Below, one piece after another: positions 22,596 through 34,516 of a stretch of 64,000 nucleotides of DNA. Positions within the stretch are counted from its first letter, which is position 1. Each line of letters starts with the position of its first letter. The position numbers were made by a program, and so were the translations under genes. Location: assembly GCF_002865645.1 (NCBI RefSeq), contig NW_020194594.1:682001-746000 (forward strand), read 5' to 3'. The DNA is from Hyaloscypha bicolor E. Lineage: Eukaryota > Ascomycota > Leotiomycetes > Helotiales > Hyaloscyphaceae. The notes below the pieces were generated by a model. It was not told where the DNA came from, ran no database searches, and was given only the letters and a program-made list of their open reading frames with translations.

Positions 22596-22978
22596 GATTG
22601 TTTCTTGGAACGAGAAAAGCAAGCGAGCCCTTTTATTTCGATACCTGTCCTGTCAGACTGCAACACTGTTTGGAAATGAGTCTAGCGAAGTAATCACCTG
22701 GCATCAGGTTGATCAGCGAATTTAAGGTAAGTTTTGGTACCGTGGTACGGGTCCATCTGTGCCGTAAAGTCCGAGGAAATTAAAGTTATCAAAACCCCAC
22801 TTGACGATCACAAGGACGTGTTTTCATGCAACACACGTATAAATTTACAGGGTGAAACCAAAATATAGCCCACCTCTCTCAACTTCACAGCATTCGCTCT
22901 CCCTTCGACCTCGCCCAAGTCTAACATCTCCCACAGCATTTCCTCAATGCCCTCCATCTCCGATAGCATCATCGTCCA

Positions 22979-23435
22979 CAGTGTGTCAAATGAATAGATT
23001 AGATTAGAATACTGGCTAGTAATCTAATTTATTCATCAAAAATACCCACTAATTATATTCTAATCAGATTCTAATTGAGGTAATCATGAATATTCATGAA
23101 TACTTTGATTACTATACACGTGACTGTCTCACGTGATATACTAACCTAATTAGGTATGGCTCCCGATCTAGCATCGTCTTTGCAAGGCTTTCGACCCACT
23201 AATTAGGCAGCGAGGTGGCGCTAAGGAGACACTAGAGCGGGATCTCTACTTAATTAGGCTAGAGTATCACGTGCCATGGTCACGTGTAGAGTAATCAAAG
23301 TATTCATGAATATTCATGATTATATATTCTAATCTAATCAAATTATTTAAGCATTGCAGTAATTATATTCTATTCAAGCTAATCATGAATATTCATGAAT
23401 ATTCGGAATACCTTGATTACTTTTTTGACACACTG
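22979..23435. mobile_element. 457 bp hAT-type MITE with 8 bp target duplication
   Basis: The ends are CAGTGTGTCAAA and TTTGACACACTG, a perfect 12 bp terminal inverted repeat. They are flanked on both sides by ATCGTCCA (22971-22978 and 23436-23443). An 8 bp duplication plus CA/TG termini is diagnostic of the hAT superfamily. The inside is AT-rich and non-coding, with three copies of a TATTCATGAATATTCATGA-like subterminal repeat. The element is barely diverged at its ends and shows no sign of RIP. Confidence 0.9.
23088..23333. repeat. Large palindrome inside the hAT MITE
   Basis: Arms of about 75 bp are inverted copies. Each reads AATCATGAATATTCATGAAT, then ACTTTGATTACT and ACACGTGAC, then CACGTGATA and CCTAATTA. 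The arms enclose a GC-richer ~80 bp loop. It may be a second MITE nested in the first, or the fold-back core of one element. Confidence 0.7.
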
Positions 23436-23699
23436 ATCGTCCAGGCTCCAATCTTGAGGTCCTCAAAGTCTGTCAAGACTTCGGAATGAATTCATTCTCG
23501 CCGCAGTTTCGTTGCCATTCGTTATTAGCCCCGCGCTAGCAAGAGTAAGATTATATGCTCACCTGCAAAATCTCCCCCTAAACTCAGTAACTGACCACTT
23601 CCAGAAACGTCGCTGCTCGTCGCAATTCGCAACATCTCAATCCTCCCAACTTCACCGCTGCATCAGACGAAGAAGCAGACAAAGGGTTGGTTGCTTACG

Positions 23700-24919
23700 A
23701 TTTCGGCCACAGCAATGGTGCTGTAGCTGCCGGGCATAGATAAGGATACAAGTCGTTGGGCAATCAATCCTTCGCCGAACTCACTTGAACAGATCGGTAG
23801 CAAATGAAGTTTTTGAATTTCAGCTCTGGTTGCTAGTCGTATGATAGGCTGAAAATTTCGTGGATGCTTAATGTTTATGATTTGACATCACATTGCTGCC
23901 TGACAGCTAACTACTTCCTGTATGTCTTGGAGAAGACTGAGGTTGGGTTGCAGCACTGGATGGTGTAAGTCTGGTTTGTTTTGCGCTCTTTATTGAGGTT
24001 TGAGAATCTCGTGAAGCACTGAAGATTGACTTTTTCGGCATCACATTATATTTACTCGTATTTGGGATACAGGCTCGGTAACATCTTGGATGAGGAGCCC
24101 GTGGCTGAAAGTTCATCAACGTCGTCATTAAAAAGTGGGGAGGAAGCCCCTTTATTAACCGAGATTGCCCCTTTTCAACTTCCCAACCCAGGCAGATGAG
24201 CTCGCCTAGTCCAATAATGTAACGTAGAAACGTAAAAAGAAGGACAAATAGATTTCCCGTCTTGAGGTTGCTTTGGGCTATTGCTTGATTCTCTCGTTGT
24301 CGTTGTTTCTCTGGACTCGAGGATGCAATTTGCCACGCGAATCTGGTTTGTTGACATTGGTTTGGATTTTGATGTTGGATTGAATCTGACGTGTTGTCGC
24401 TCGGTAGTGTTGCAGTGTAATTTCTGACTCCAGCGGTGTTTTTGGTGCACTTTTCAAGTTTCCTAGTCTGTGAGTGAATCAGACTCAGACACCGCCCATA
24501 AGTTGTGTGCTTATCACGTGACGTGAATCGCCCGTACATGGGAACCCTCATCGAGTGCAAGATACAGCACAGAAACAAGGCAGGAAGCATAAAGTGTAAT
24601 GTGGTCTTCAACAGGAAATATTTGGAAGTGCGGAGTCCGAAGCGGAGGAAAATATGGCGGGGTTAAATCATCCTCAATTCTGCTCCCCACCTGGGAATTC
24701 AAATGAAACATCAAGACCGTTCTCGCATCATTGCCTCACAGAACGAAGAATTAAAGAACAAAACAACTATGATTTCCAAGAATAGAACTAAATTAGACTA
24801 ACAAACAACGCCACATAAGCCCCCAAGTCTATCTCACATCTCACCAAGCCGAGCTCTCCCGGAGTTTTCCCCTTCATCACGAAACACCACATCATTCGCT
24901 CTCAATGGAGCCTTACTTC
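23700..24919. other. Intergenic region, no gene seen
   Basis: Lies between the disrupted relic and the 3' end of the permease gene. A minus-strand frame at 23907-24611 is long but has a random composition and overlaps frames in the other direction. No domain was found. Confidence 0.4.
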
Positions 24920-26933
24920 TTAACCTTCATGCGTATCCCTGGTCGCAACCCTCATCGCGGGACCCTCAACCAACTCCTTCTCACTCGCCTCCGTCCCCCC
25001 CGCCACGCTCTGACCATCCATACTGTAGAATCTTCCCTTATTCCACAACTTCCCCTGCGCAGCCTTGATAAACCATGGCGGGTTGCCTCCCGGTTTATAC
25101 GTCCAGTATTCCGCGAGATCCGCATCGGGAGGCTGTACCTTGCCTCTCGTGACGACCTTCGTGATGTATATCATCCCGTTAAGAACCGCGTAAGTGAAAA
25201 GACCAGCAATGAGGCCGTACGCAACGGAGTAGGTGTACGGCATCGTGACGATAGTGACAAATGCTGGGACTGCGTCACCGATGAAATTCCAGTTTACGGC
25301 AGTCACTTGGCGCATCATCATGCATCCGACCAGAATGAGCGTACAGCCTGTGGCCCAAGGAGGGATTGAGGCAAAGATCGGCGCGAAAAAGATGGAGATT
25401 AGGAAGCAGGTTCCTGTTGTCATGGCGGTGAGGCCGGTGCGGCCACCTTCTGTAATACCGGCGCCGGACTCGATGAAAGCTGTCACGGGCGAGCAACCGA
25501 AGAGCGAGCCGATGGAGATAGCGATTGCGTCGCAACAGTAAGCTAGTGTGGAGCGCGGGAAATCTCCTGTTTCGGGGTCGACGACGCCGGAGAAGCGGGC
25601 CATTGAGTATAAAGTTGCGGTAGCGTCGACTATATCGACATAAAGAAATGTGAAGAGAGCCAGCGCAAAATGGGCCCCGGCTTGGCCGATGTTCCAATCT
25701 TGTGCAGCGAGTGTGTGTTGGATGGGGTGGAAAGCGACGACTTGCTTGAAGTAGTTGAACATGCTATCGCCAGAAGAGGTGTGAGGGAAATAAGTGAAAG
25801 GAGTGTCTCGGCTGTGACAGTGTCAGTTACAATTCAGAACATCCTTGACATACTCACGGCCAAGACAAGATGGAAACAACTGATATTCCAATGATTATGG
25901 CTGCTTTGACGCGATAAGACATTAAATAAGCAGTCAACATGCCTCCGCAGACAATTCCGATCCACATCTGCTCGAAGGTCAGCGAAATGGTTGCATCTTG
26001 GTAAAAAGTACTTACTGTTGGGTTGGCCATCTTATGACTTCTGCAATTTCCCGCGACTGGGTCGAGATATTGCGGTGGGCAGCCAGCAATGTCAGTGGGT
26101 GTGACTGGAGAACCAGTAATCAGTCCGATGCCAGAGTATGACATCCCAATCTCAGTCAGGAACATTCCAATGCCAACACCGCTGGCAACCTTCACCGAAG
26201 CTGGAATCACTTTGACAAGCCATTGACGCATGCCAATCAAGGATAAGAAGATAAAGATAAACCCTTCCACAAACACTGCGGTGAGGGCAAGTCTGTACGA
26301 AACATTACCAGTCCCATGATAGCCCACAACTTGATATGCGAAGTATGCGTTAAGGCCCATACCAGGACTGCACGATTTTAGACTTGAATCTCGGCGGGGT
26401 CAGGGGCCGAACTTACGCTAGGGCTACCGGGAGGTTTGTGAAGAAGCCGAATGCGAGAGAGCCAATACCTGCAATGACGGCTGTTGCAGTGATGATATCT
26501 CTGTTGATACCTGTTGATATGAGCAAAATGATCGAGTTGCTCTGAAGGGACATACCAATCAAACAAGCGTTGTAGGCAACATCAGTCGCGCATGATTTGT
26601 CGACGATGTCAGTGCACATGCAAGTACCGCCACTTTGGGTTGTAATTGAAGCCTGCAAGATCAGAATGAGATTAGTACAAGGGAGAATTTGGCACCAACA
26701 TTGACTGCTATAATATATGCCATTGTAAAGAATGTTGTAAGCCCAGCCCGAATCTCAGTGAAGAACTTGGAGCCTTTCCGCTCCTTGGGCTGCAGAGCGT
26801 CAGCAATATCAGGTCCCAGTTTCCTCCAATTTAGACTTACATGACCAGATCCATCGAGTCGAAATACTCTGCCAAAAGTCGACCTCGACACTTTGTAGTC
26901 AAGAGTCTTGACATGTTCATTAATTGAGAACAT
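24920..26933 (-). CDS. azgA: AzgA-type purine (adenine/guanine/hypoxanthine) permease
   Basis: Six exons: 26933-26841, 26789-26700, 26652-26556, 26510-26417, 26367-25858 and 25811-24920. The five introns are 45-51 bp, all GT..AG, and every join restores family sequence: RLDGSGH|PKERKGSKFF, YIIAVN|ASITTQSGG, CLI|GINRDIITAT, NLPVALA|PGMGLNAYF and ILSWP|RDTPF. The product is 591 residues, close to AzgA length (about 580), with roughly 12-14 membrane segments. Recognisable transporter motifs are RAGLTTFFTMAYI, LAPGMGLNAYFAYQVVG, YVDIVDATATL and ESGAGITEGGRTGLTAMTTG (around residue 408). AzgA proteins import purine bases with protons across the plasma membrane. The symbol is given by family; substrate is inferred. 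The start at 26933 fits the family N-terminus; an upstream in-frame extension looks non-coding. Confidence 0.93.
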
Positions 26934-28650
26934 GTTTAATGAAGGGTCGATCCTGCTTGGCACCACATGGAGAAAACGTGGGATGGACAGATATGTTATA
27001 CAGAGCGAGAGATAGGGGTAAGGCTGCAAGAGGTTAATTCAAACAACATGAAAATCAAAACCGCGAAGCATGGCCCGATGGAGATGGACCAGACATGACA
27101 TTGGTTTTGCCAGCCGAAGAAAAAGTAATTAAGGGAGCAGCCCCTCCACAATGATTCGGACGAGACCAGACACCGACAGCCACTATCTCTATATGCGGTA
27201 GTAAGGGGTAGAAAGAATGAACGACACATCGGAGCATGTCAGCGGATGGGGTTGAAACTAGGAAGATGCACCGGCCCGTGTGTTACGCCGGTTAGGACAG
27301 AGCACGGCCTTGCGCCTCTTGATAGAACGAGAAGTTTTAAAAATGGAAGCAGTTGGATACTTGTCGGATGGTAATATGCGAGCGAAATTCTGGGCCAACC
27401 CGCTGCCAGAGCTGTGGAGGCGAGGGTGTTGAAATAGGGTTCAGCCACCTTGCGACAGATCAAAAGCAAGCCTTTGAAGATCTGGAACACACTCCCAGAT
27501 GCGGTGAGTCAAGCTTACGCTTTGACATTTTGAACTCCCGGGATCGTAGATTGGAAAGGTTGAATATAGAGCAAAAAAAAAGCATCTTGGTAGATGCACC
27601 GCTGACCCATGAGAAATCGCCGGTAGGTTTCCGAGTGGGTCAATTCTGTGTGACTGGTGGCGACGATCGTACGACGCTGTGCAAGCCTACTTAGCCAAAC
27701 ATAATCTGTCTATCCTCGCACAATACTTGATCTCGAAGATAAGGCCTCGAAATGCAGAATAAAAATGCAGGTAATCGTTGATCGACAACGGGGTGCGACT
27801 TGGGACAAATCCAGGTCATCGAGGACCTGCAGGCTGCAGGTGGTATTGAGTTCGTACTCCGTAGAGAGCACACCGACCGACGATGTTTTCACGGCATCGA
27901 GGAAATACTTCGACGAAAGACAGGTGTTAGTGTCGGCGAAGGTCGCTGGTCGCTGGTCGCTGGTCGTTGGCTGTCAGCAAAGAAGAAATGGGAGGAAGAA
28001 GGAGAAACGTGGTCGAAGTTCTGCGGCAGGTCTATTACTGGTCAAATTGGGCTTAGTCGAGACACCAGCCCCCAGCCCAAAAGGGGGCTCGCAGGCTAGC
28101 GGGTCTAGCTGCCGCATGGATTTTGCCCCAACCCAACGGTGGCCCTTCACGCTGCACAACCCCACCCCTTTGCTCTCGGTCAGTCCCCTCTCCCTGCTTC
28201 TCTCACTGCCAAAAGACCCCTCTACTGTATCTCACTTTGTCACATCTCATCGGTAAGATTATGTTTCACGCCTCGCGGGCTATCGAAAGCCACTGGCTGG
28301 GTCTCGAGTTCGCCGGCAGCGTGCAGCTGCAATATCCAGATTTGAGATCACTAGAGGAACGCTACCAACACACGGCGACGAGCCCTTTCTCTAGACCAGA
28401 AGGTCACTCTCAGCCGTAGATCCAGCTGCCATGTGGGTGGGTAGTTTTACCTTTTGTATGATGGTTGTTCCTCGTGGGCTGAGATGGTCTAGGTGACATC
28501 TCATATATCCTTCCTTTTGTCACGCAGAATTGAGGGGGTTTGTCTTTTTCATCACATCATTCATTATTCCTTGCTGGGACCACCCTTCGTAGCTATTTCG
28601 CACCTGTTGGCTTTCATTTCGCAGATCGCACCTCTTCAGGTTCTGTTGCG
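26934..28650. other. Divergent intergenic region (permease / 636-residue gene)
   Basis: About 1.7 kb between divergently transcribed genes, expected to hold both promoters. There is a small tandem run of GGTCGCT (three or four copies, 27941-27971) and C/T-rich sequence at 28160-28250. ATG codons at 28123-28630 precede the chosen start but open only short frames. No gene was recognised. Confidence 0.4.
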
Positions 28651-30725
28651 ATGTTTGATGTATCTTGGGTCGATCCCACAAGGGAAACCGTTGGCCAGCG
28701 AAAGAACAGAAAAGAGCACTCGATAAGCGCCAGAAATGTTTCAAGAAGATCTTCAATCCATAGCTCGGGATCGGGATCGACAGAATCTCCAAGCACCAAA
28801 ACCAAGCCGTCCCTTTTGAACATTTTCGGCAGCGTCAAAACACCTTCTTTGAGCCGAACTGGATCGCATCCCAAATCTTCCAGCTTGAGAGTTCAAGATG
28901 CTTCCAAAGCATCAAGAAGAATCTCTAGCTATACTGTTACTTCAGACACATCTACCCAGGAGTTCTCTGACCCGACAAGCACCCCAAGATTCCCTGCCAA
29001 TGGGTTCTTCAACGGTCCATATCTTTCCGATAACCAGTCAGCCCTATCAGAAGGTATGGCCCTTTCCGCGTTACGTATATTAATCTGATGAATTCGAAGT
29101 ATCGGAATCCGTATTTTCAGGGCGGACAAGTCGATCAAGGAAGACAGAGTCCACGTGGAGCTCTGTCGAGTCAACCACCAGCGGTAGAAGTGTTCAGCCC
29201 TTGAGTCCAATATCATTTGTAACGCAAAGTACAGAAGTCACAATATCCCCAAGCAACAGCGTGAAAGCCGTAGAACAGCTAGCCACGGTCGTGCGGATCT
29301 CCTCAGTTGGTACAATCCCGATACAAATTCACGAGTCTCCTACAAGATCGTACGTTCACGAAGCGCAGGTGCAGATGTGGCTAACATCTTAGATCACCCG
29401 CTTCTACTACTTTTGATTTCCCAGTTCCAGTCGTCAATCTCCCCAAGAGGTCTTCGTCCGTCACATCAAAAGAGAGTCAATCAACTAGCTTCACGGCCGC
29501 CTCGAGAGGACAGAAAGATTCGTGGAAGCCGCCCGAGATATGGGAATGTCTCGATGATGAGGATGTACTACCAAGGGCCACAGTGCCGGAATTATTTGTG
29601 CCTCCGTTTCGACAGGCGGACAAAAAGAGACGAGATGGTCCTCGGCAGAGACCGCCACCAGTCGAGCTACAGCTCTTGCAGAGGAACATCAGAAGGATGG
29701 AAGCAGCCAGCCCGAAGATCATCCTCGAACGCCTCAAGGAAGAATGGGTTGAGGTCGTAGATGCATCTGTGTACCGAGAATTAGAGCTGGAGAAGCAGCT
29801 GTGGATGCTGTTTGCATTGCGCAGTCTCAAGAAGAAGTCGAGCATGACTCATGAATCGGATACCAACGTTCCTGCTTCCGGCATTGCGAAAACCTTGTCA
29901 CTGTACGAAAATCATGGTACAGTACTTCCCGTAACCCACCGAGGACCTCTTCTCTTCTAACACGTCCCAGCATCATGTTCCATCCTCTCCGCCCTCACAA
30001 CAGCAAAAGAAGTCCACCACCTCTCCCCTACCCCTCTCTCCCCAAAATCCTACCCTAACATCCACCCCCTCGCTGTCCCCGGACTAACCTCCCAACTTCC
30101 CTACACCTCCAACCTCTTCACCTCCATCCAAGCCTTCTGCTTGCCTGCCCTCCTCCCCGCCGCCTCGCTCCCGCTAATCCTCAAAGAATGCCACCGAACA
30201 CTCGTCTCCGCCCCCTCACCGCCCTCTCCCACCGAACCTACACCTTGCTCTTCAACAACGACTATTGTCCCTATAAAGCCAATACCACAAACAGGAAAAG
30301 GTGGGACTTTACATCTCACGATCCTCGACCCGTCGCCTTTGCCCGCTACGCTTGGTCCTCGATTACGAGCATGGCTCGACAATCATCTTATCCTGAATTT
30401 GGAGCGACAGTTTCGGTGTATCAATCCTAGTCGCCTGTTCCCGATCTGGCTTGCCGATGCAGGATTAAGGGCCGAAGGAAGCACGATCGTGAACGTGCGA
30501 TTCTTTGCCTTCGTGGGAACGGACATGGCTAATGGGGAGGACGAAGCAGACAGGACGAAGCAGGAATTAAAGAGCGTCGCGGGCAGGATGCTGTGGAAGG
30601 AGATGTGGGGTGGGTATGTGGAGGGGGAGAAGTGGTGGTGGGATGACGAGGTTGTAGTCGAGGAGTGCGAGAGGATGGGGACCTGTTGGGAGTATGCTGT
30701 TATTGAGGGGGTGAAAGAGGGGTAA
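28651..30725 (+). CDS. Fungal protein of unknown function, possible degenerate methyltransferase-like C-terminus
   Basis: Four exons: 28651-29053, 29121-29349, 29393-29916 and 29971-30725. The introns are 67, 43 and 54 bp, all with phase-matched joins (SEG|RTSRSRK, TRS|SPASTT, ENH|ASCSIL), giving 636 residues. The N-terminal ~250 residues are Ser/Thr/Arg-rich and likely disordered. A charged central helix (QLLQRNIRRMEAASPKIILE) follows. The C-terminal ~240 residues form a folded domain with TLHLTILDPSPLPATLGPRL, LNLERQFRCINPSRLFPIWL, then ADAGLR and a final WWWDDEVVVEECERMGTCWE. I recognise this as a conserved fungal family without assigned activity. The 'LDPSPLPATLGPRLRAWLD' region recalls a SAM-methyltransferase fold lacking the usual glycine-rich motif, but that is inference. 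Confidence 0.82.
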
Positions 30726-33700
30726 TATGGAACCGTCTTTTGATAGGGGGTTTAATTCTTCATTGCCTTTTTCTTGGGGTGGGGCTGGCGTTGGGAAAAG
30801 TTGATTTCCTACTCCTTCCAGGGCGGGCAGCTGGCTGGGCTCTGGTCCCCCTTTGTTTTGAGACTCGAAATACTACCACGGTGTGCTGGGCTTGAAAGCT
30901 TCATCTTCCAAATCCTGGATGTCCAAATTGAACCTATTCCGAAGTCAACGAATCATGTTCCGTCGGTGCTTGCCTTCGTTCCATGCCTCGCTCCTCCCAC
31001 TCTCCGTTTCTCGCCATAAATCCCCCTCCCCCACAAAACAAAAGAAGTGTTGCACATCGGCGCCCCGGGACCACTTCCGTTTCTTCTCCCGTCGGTCACT
31101 TATCCTTTTTTCCCTTCGTCATCGCACCAGTTACGACACCACAACCCCTCGCCCCACCCCTACTCACCTCCCTCTCTCCTCTCCCGATCCCCACTTCCCA
31201 CGTCTCTGCCCCAAGATTCCCAATTCCTCTTCCTTTGTTGCAGGTCGCAATTTAAGCCTTGACACGGGACGTGTCAAGGGGGCTGGTCTATATCTCGTAA
31301 GAGATACAGGTCACGATCGGGACTGAGAAAGGAAGAAGAGCTGGTGTCGGCAAAATCGCGGGTATGTTGGAGTAGACGGCGCGGAGAGCTCGAGTCAGGG
31401 TGGGAAAAATGCCGAGGTTCATGCGCTGCGAGCGTGGGGTGTTCTTGGAAGTACTTACACGAGTCAGGGACAGTCATGCAGTCAGTGGATTTTTGTCATG
31501 AGGGGTTGTTAATGAGTCGAGAGTTCTTGGCAGGTATATTTGTGAGTTTGGGTGACGAGACCTCTTGATGATCAGTTAGTTCCCTCTATCAAATTTGTGT
31601 AGACTCTTGTTCAGGAATTACAGATTGATAACTGGAAGCGAGTTCCAGTGAACCGCGGAACTTGCCAACAGTACATGAATAAAGACTACACCTCCACCAT
31701 TCTCACAACTGAGTCAAGAAGCTTTCTTGTTTAAAAAAGCTCGATGCCAGATCTAGATATTATTCCCCTCCCCCTCGCTTTCCCAATCTCGGGACGGAGA
31801 AAAACATCCCGGGAATCGGGTCCATCGTCTTGCGCACGTGCCGTTCATTGCAAACGAGCCCGAGAAACCGGGGAAGGGGGAAGCGTGTCTTGACTCCTGA
31901 CATGTTTGACGTACTGTCTTGGTTGGTCAGACGCAACGTCAATCAACCAAAGTGGTCTCAGTTTGAAATCCATGAGTCGAAGTCGAGGCGAATTAGAGCC
32001 TTTTGCAGTAAAACGGACAGCGTGCACTTCCTTGATGCAGGCGACTGACTCGAGTGTGAGGCTCAAGCCGCCCGGGCCCCGGAGAAATGGGAGATGGTCT
32101 GATAAGGTTGGGCACGGATCCCAGGGTGGGGTGTGTATTGGTTGTTTGGACGCGGTTTTGATGGGTGGTGTGGAGGCGGACCTGACAGGTGCGCTTTTTG
32201 GCCGATGTGCAACAAATATTTGGGTTGACGGTCGTTGAGGGCCTGGATTCGTGATGAGCTTTTGCTTGGTTGGTGAGTAGCGGGAAGTGAGAAAGCTTGG
32301 GAAGAAGGGTGAGGAGGGTGGCGAAGGTCGGGGAGCTCTGGATTAAGTTGAGGTATCTAATCTTGGACTTCACGATTCTCCAATTCTGAACAGTTAACTC
32401 TCTAATCTTTTCGCGCCCCTTTGAAGCTTTCAAGAAGAGTTCAAGCTTCGTCCCAGTCTCTTGTCAAAGTTGTGGACCTCGCAACCTCAAATGGACTCGA
32501 GTCAGGAATCGGGTCATGCTCACGCAAGTAAACTCCAAATCCGAATCTCACGACGTCATGTCTCTCGTCTCACCTCGGCCCTCTCCTACGCTTCCGCGAT
32601 TAATGTTAATTTCTTTGACGTGCAACAAAGCCTTGGTTGGTTCGCCGAGCTTACTCTTTAAGCACTTGGTAAACCTCGTTGTGGACAAAGCTAGGCACTA
32701 CTGTACAGTACGTGATAACATCAATTTCGCGCGACGTGCAACGAAGGGGGATTTCCGGAGGAATTATTGAGTCTTGAGAGGGACGGGCTCAAAGAGGTTC
32801 GTGCTGAGATGCAAGGGAGATTCGCGAGCGGAAATGGTAAGCGCTTAAATTGTGGAGACAGGACATGACTCCCTTCCAAGTTCCATCCCGTGAGTAAACT
32901 CAATTTCGTGCGATGTGCAACAAACCCCTTACTTTTATCTGGATTTTACAGTTGATATCTGCAAGTTTGATGGTTGGTGGCTGATGGCTTGGCGGGATTT
33001 GTCAGGGAGGATCCTCCGGACCTGCTAGTCAAGTTGCTTGGCGCTTACATTCCCTCTACATCTCCACTTTCAGGGAAATCGTACGAGGTCCTGAATCGTC
33101 GGCAAGTTGCGATATGCAACACAACGGTAGTATTTGGCAGTCAATCCATCAGCTAAGCCTCAGATTACAAAAGCTTGTTTGGATTGGGGGTCATGCTGAG
33201 ATCTAAATCACGTGTGTCTCCACCACATCTCCACCACAAACAGCATCGTGGACTGATCCCTGAATCGGGAAATGTGCAGACTTGCAACAAATCCTTCAAA
33301 GAATTCAAATTTGGCCGCTCTTGACTCCCGAGTCCGGAAAGGATACGAGGCATGGGAGGATATCCATGTCTAGGTGTTACGATATTGTTTGGAGAGTCGG
33401 AGATACACAAGAGCTTGGCTAAATGCTCAAGGTTGACACGCAACAATACCTGACTCATTCCTACCATAATTTTGACTTCATCTGAGGTTTTGCCATCTAT
33501 CCTGGAATCGTGACATCCAGTGGGCAGACTCGAGGTTGAGAGGGGCAGCTTGATACTGAAGACATTTGAACACTCAACGACTCTGGCGTTTTCACTCTGC
33601 TTCCCTAATGGTATCGTTGTCCAAGAACTCGCAGTCAAGTTTTAATAGAGCTTAAGATCTTACTCCTTCGGTAGTTCTATGGGAAAGTTTGTGTTGCCTT

Positions 33701-34067
33701 CGCCCCCACTCACCTCAGCCAGCAACAATATCATCGTCACGCTCCCATCTCGCCCCACTCTCTCCTCCCACGACTAGAGACACCCTGGCGAGGACAGCGA
33801 CGTGCAACAGACTCCTTAGTCCTTTCATTCTTGGTCTAAATTTCCCCCTCCCCCCCCGCACAGATTGAGGCGGAACATCGGCTACTCCCCGGCGTACATG
33901 ACTCGCTACTCCCGGAAACCCTTCCCGATTGCCAAACAGCAAACCTTTTTTGTAAGAACTCGGACCCGCGAGAAACTTCAATCAATAAATGCCAATTATT
34001 GCTTCAGACCTCCGAAATGGATGGCCTGGGGTCGGAAGTCAGGAGCAGATTCAGCAAGTGTTGAGAG
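30726..34067. other. Gene-poor region with a dispersed CAACAAA motif series
   Basis: No gene is supported. What stands out is a short motif recurring along the region (separate entry), plus many TGACTCGAG/GAGTCGAG-like words, e.g. near 31455, 31512, 31972, 32045, 32495 and 33320. Pyrimidine-rich tracts fill 31000-31220. The sequence could include long non-coding transcripts or a decayed repeat. Confidence 0.4.
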
Positions 34068-34516
34068 CAGGGATGCGCGGATAATAATATAATTAAACAT
34101 TAATAGTCTAGCCTAATTATCCAATAACCGTCTAGTCAAATATATAACGCATAATATACTACTTTTATACCAGAATTTTACTAGGCTAATGCAAATATAG
34201 GTATTATTCTAGAAGAAAATCTCGAGTTATATAAAAAACCCTAACTTTTGAGGATTGCTCAGGTTTCGGACTTACGTATTCGGGAAGCCCTTACGCCACG
34301 GGCCCGCATATTATAATGCATAATGGTCTAGTCAAATCCATAATTATGCCACCCCTAGTTGAGAGGTGGCGAGTCAAGACGGCCCGAAGGTTGTGGAGAG
34401 CGACTGTAGGTCACGGGGGAGCAGTGGGCTGACTGACTCGGCGGGGAAAAAAGAGGTGACGACTGAGCAATGCTGAGCATTCCTGAGTCGAGACGGGAAG
34501 CACGATATGCAACAAA
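31047..34516. repeat. Dispersed short motif, core GAYRTGCAACAAA, about 11 copies
   Basis: Copies start at about 31047 and 31234 (inverted), then 32203, 32617, 32732, 32911, 33109, 33279, 33435, 33798 and 34503 (direct). Most are preceded by CG or GCG. Two neighbours share a longer stretch: TCAATTTCGYGCGAYGTGCA at about 32721 and 32901. Spacing is irregular but often 120-200 bp. The rest of each interval is not obviously repeated. It may be the conserved part of a decayed tandem repeat or a cluster of binding sites. Confidence 0.6.
34068..34357. mobile_element. 290 bp hAT-type MITE with 8 bp target duplication
   Basis: The insertion is AT-rich and bounded by CAGGGATG at the left and CACCCCTA at the right, a diverged hAT-like terminus (family ends often read CAGGGGTGG). 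Both sides are flanked by GTTGAGAG (34060-34067 and 34358-34365), an exact 8 bp duplication. GTCTAGTCAAAT occurs near both ends. There is no coding capacity. Base composition differs sharply from its surroundings. Confidence 0.85.

Larger units (their letters stand above)
22808..23657 (-). pseudogene. Minus-strand gene relic split by a hAT-type MITE
   Basis: Reading the minus strand, an exon candidate (23657-23563) encodes GEVGRIEMLRIATSSDVSGS and ends at a good donor (GCAG|GTGAGC). The next exon starts at 23478 after an AG and continues in the matching phase as VLTDFEDLKIGAWT. At that point a 457 bp element interrupts it. Past the element and one copy of the 8 bp duplication, the same frame goes on through MMLSEMEGIEEMLWEMLDLG to a TGA at 22808-22810. 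Restoring the pre-insertion order leaves one continuous frame, which argues that this was coding. No family was recognised. The 5' end is uncertain: ATGCCCGGCAGC at about 23740 is followed by GTAAGC, but the phase does not fit the next exon. Confidence 0.45.

Noticed and set aside
23907..24611. 234-codon minus-strand frame
   Set aside because: Composition is not protein-like and no homology was recognised.
30140..30430. Alternative plus-strand frame inside the last exon of the 636-residue gene
   Set aside because: The phase that joins the upstream exon gives a coherent conserved domain; this one is a shadow.
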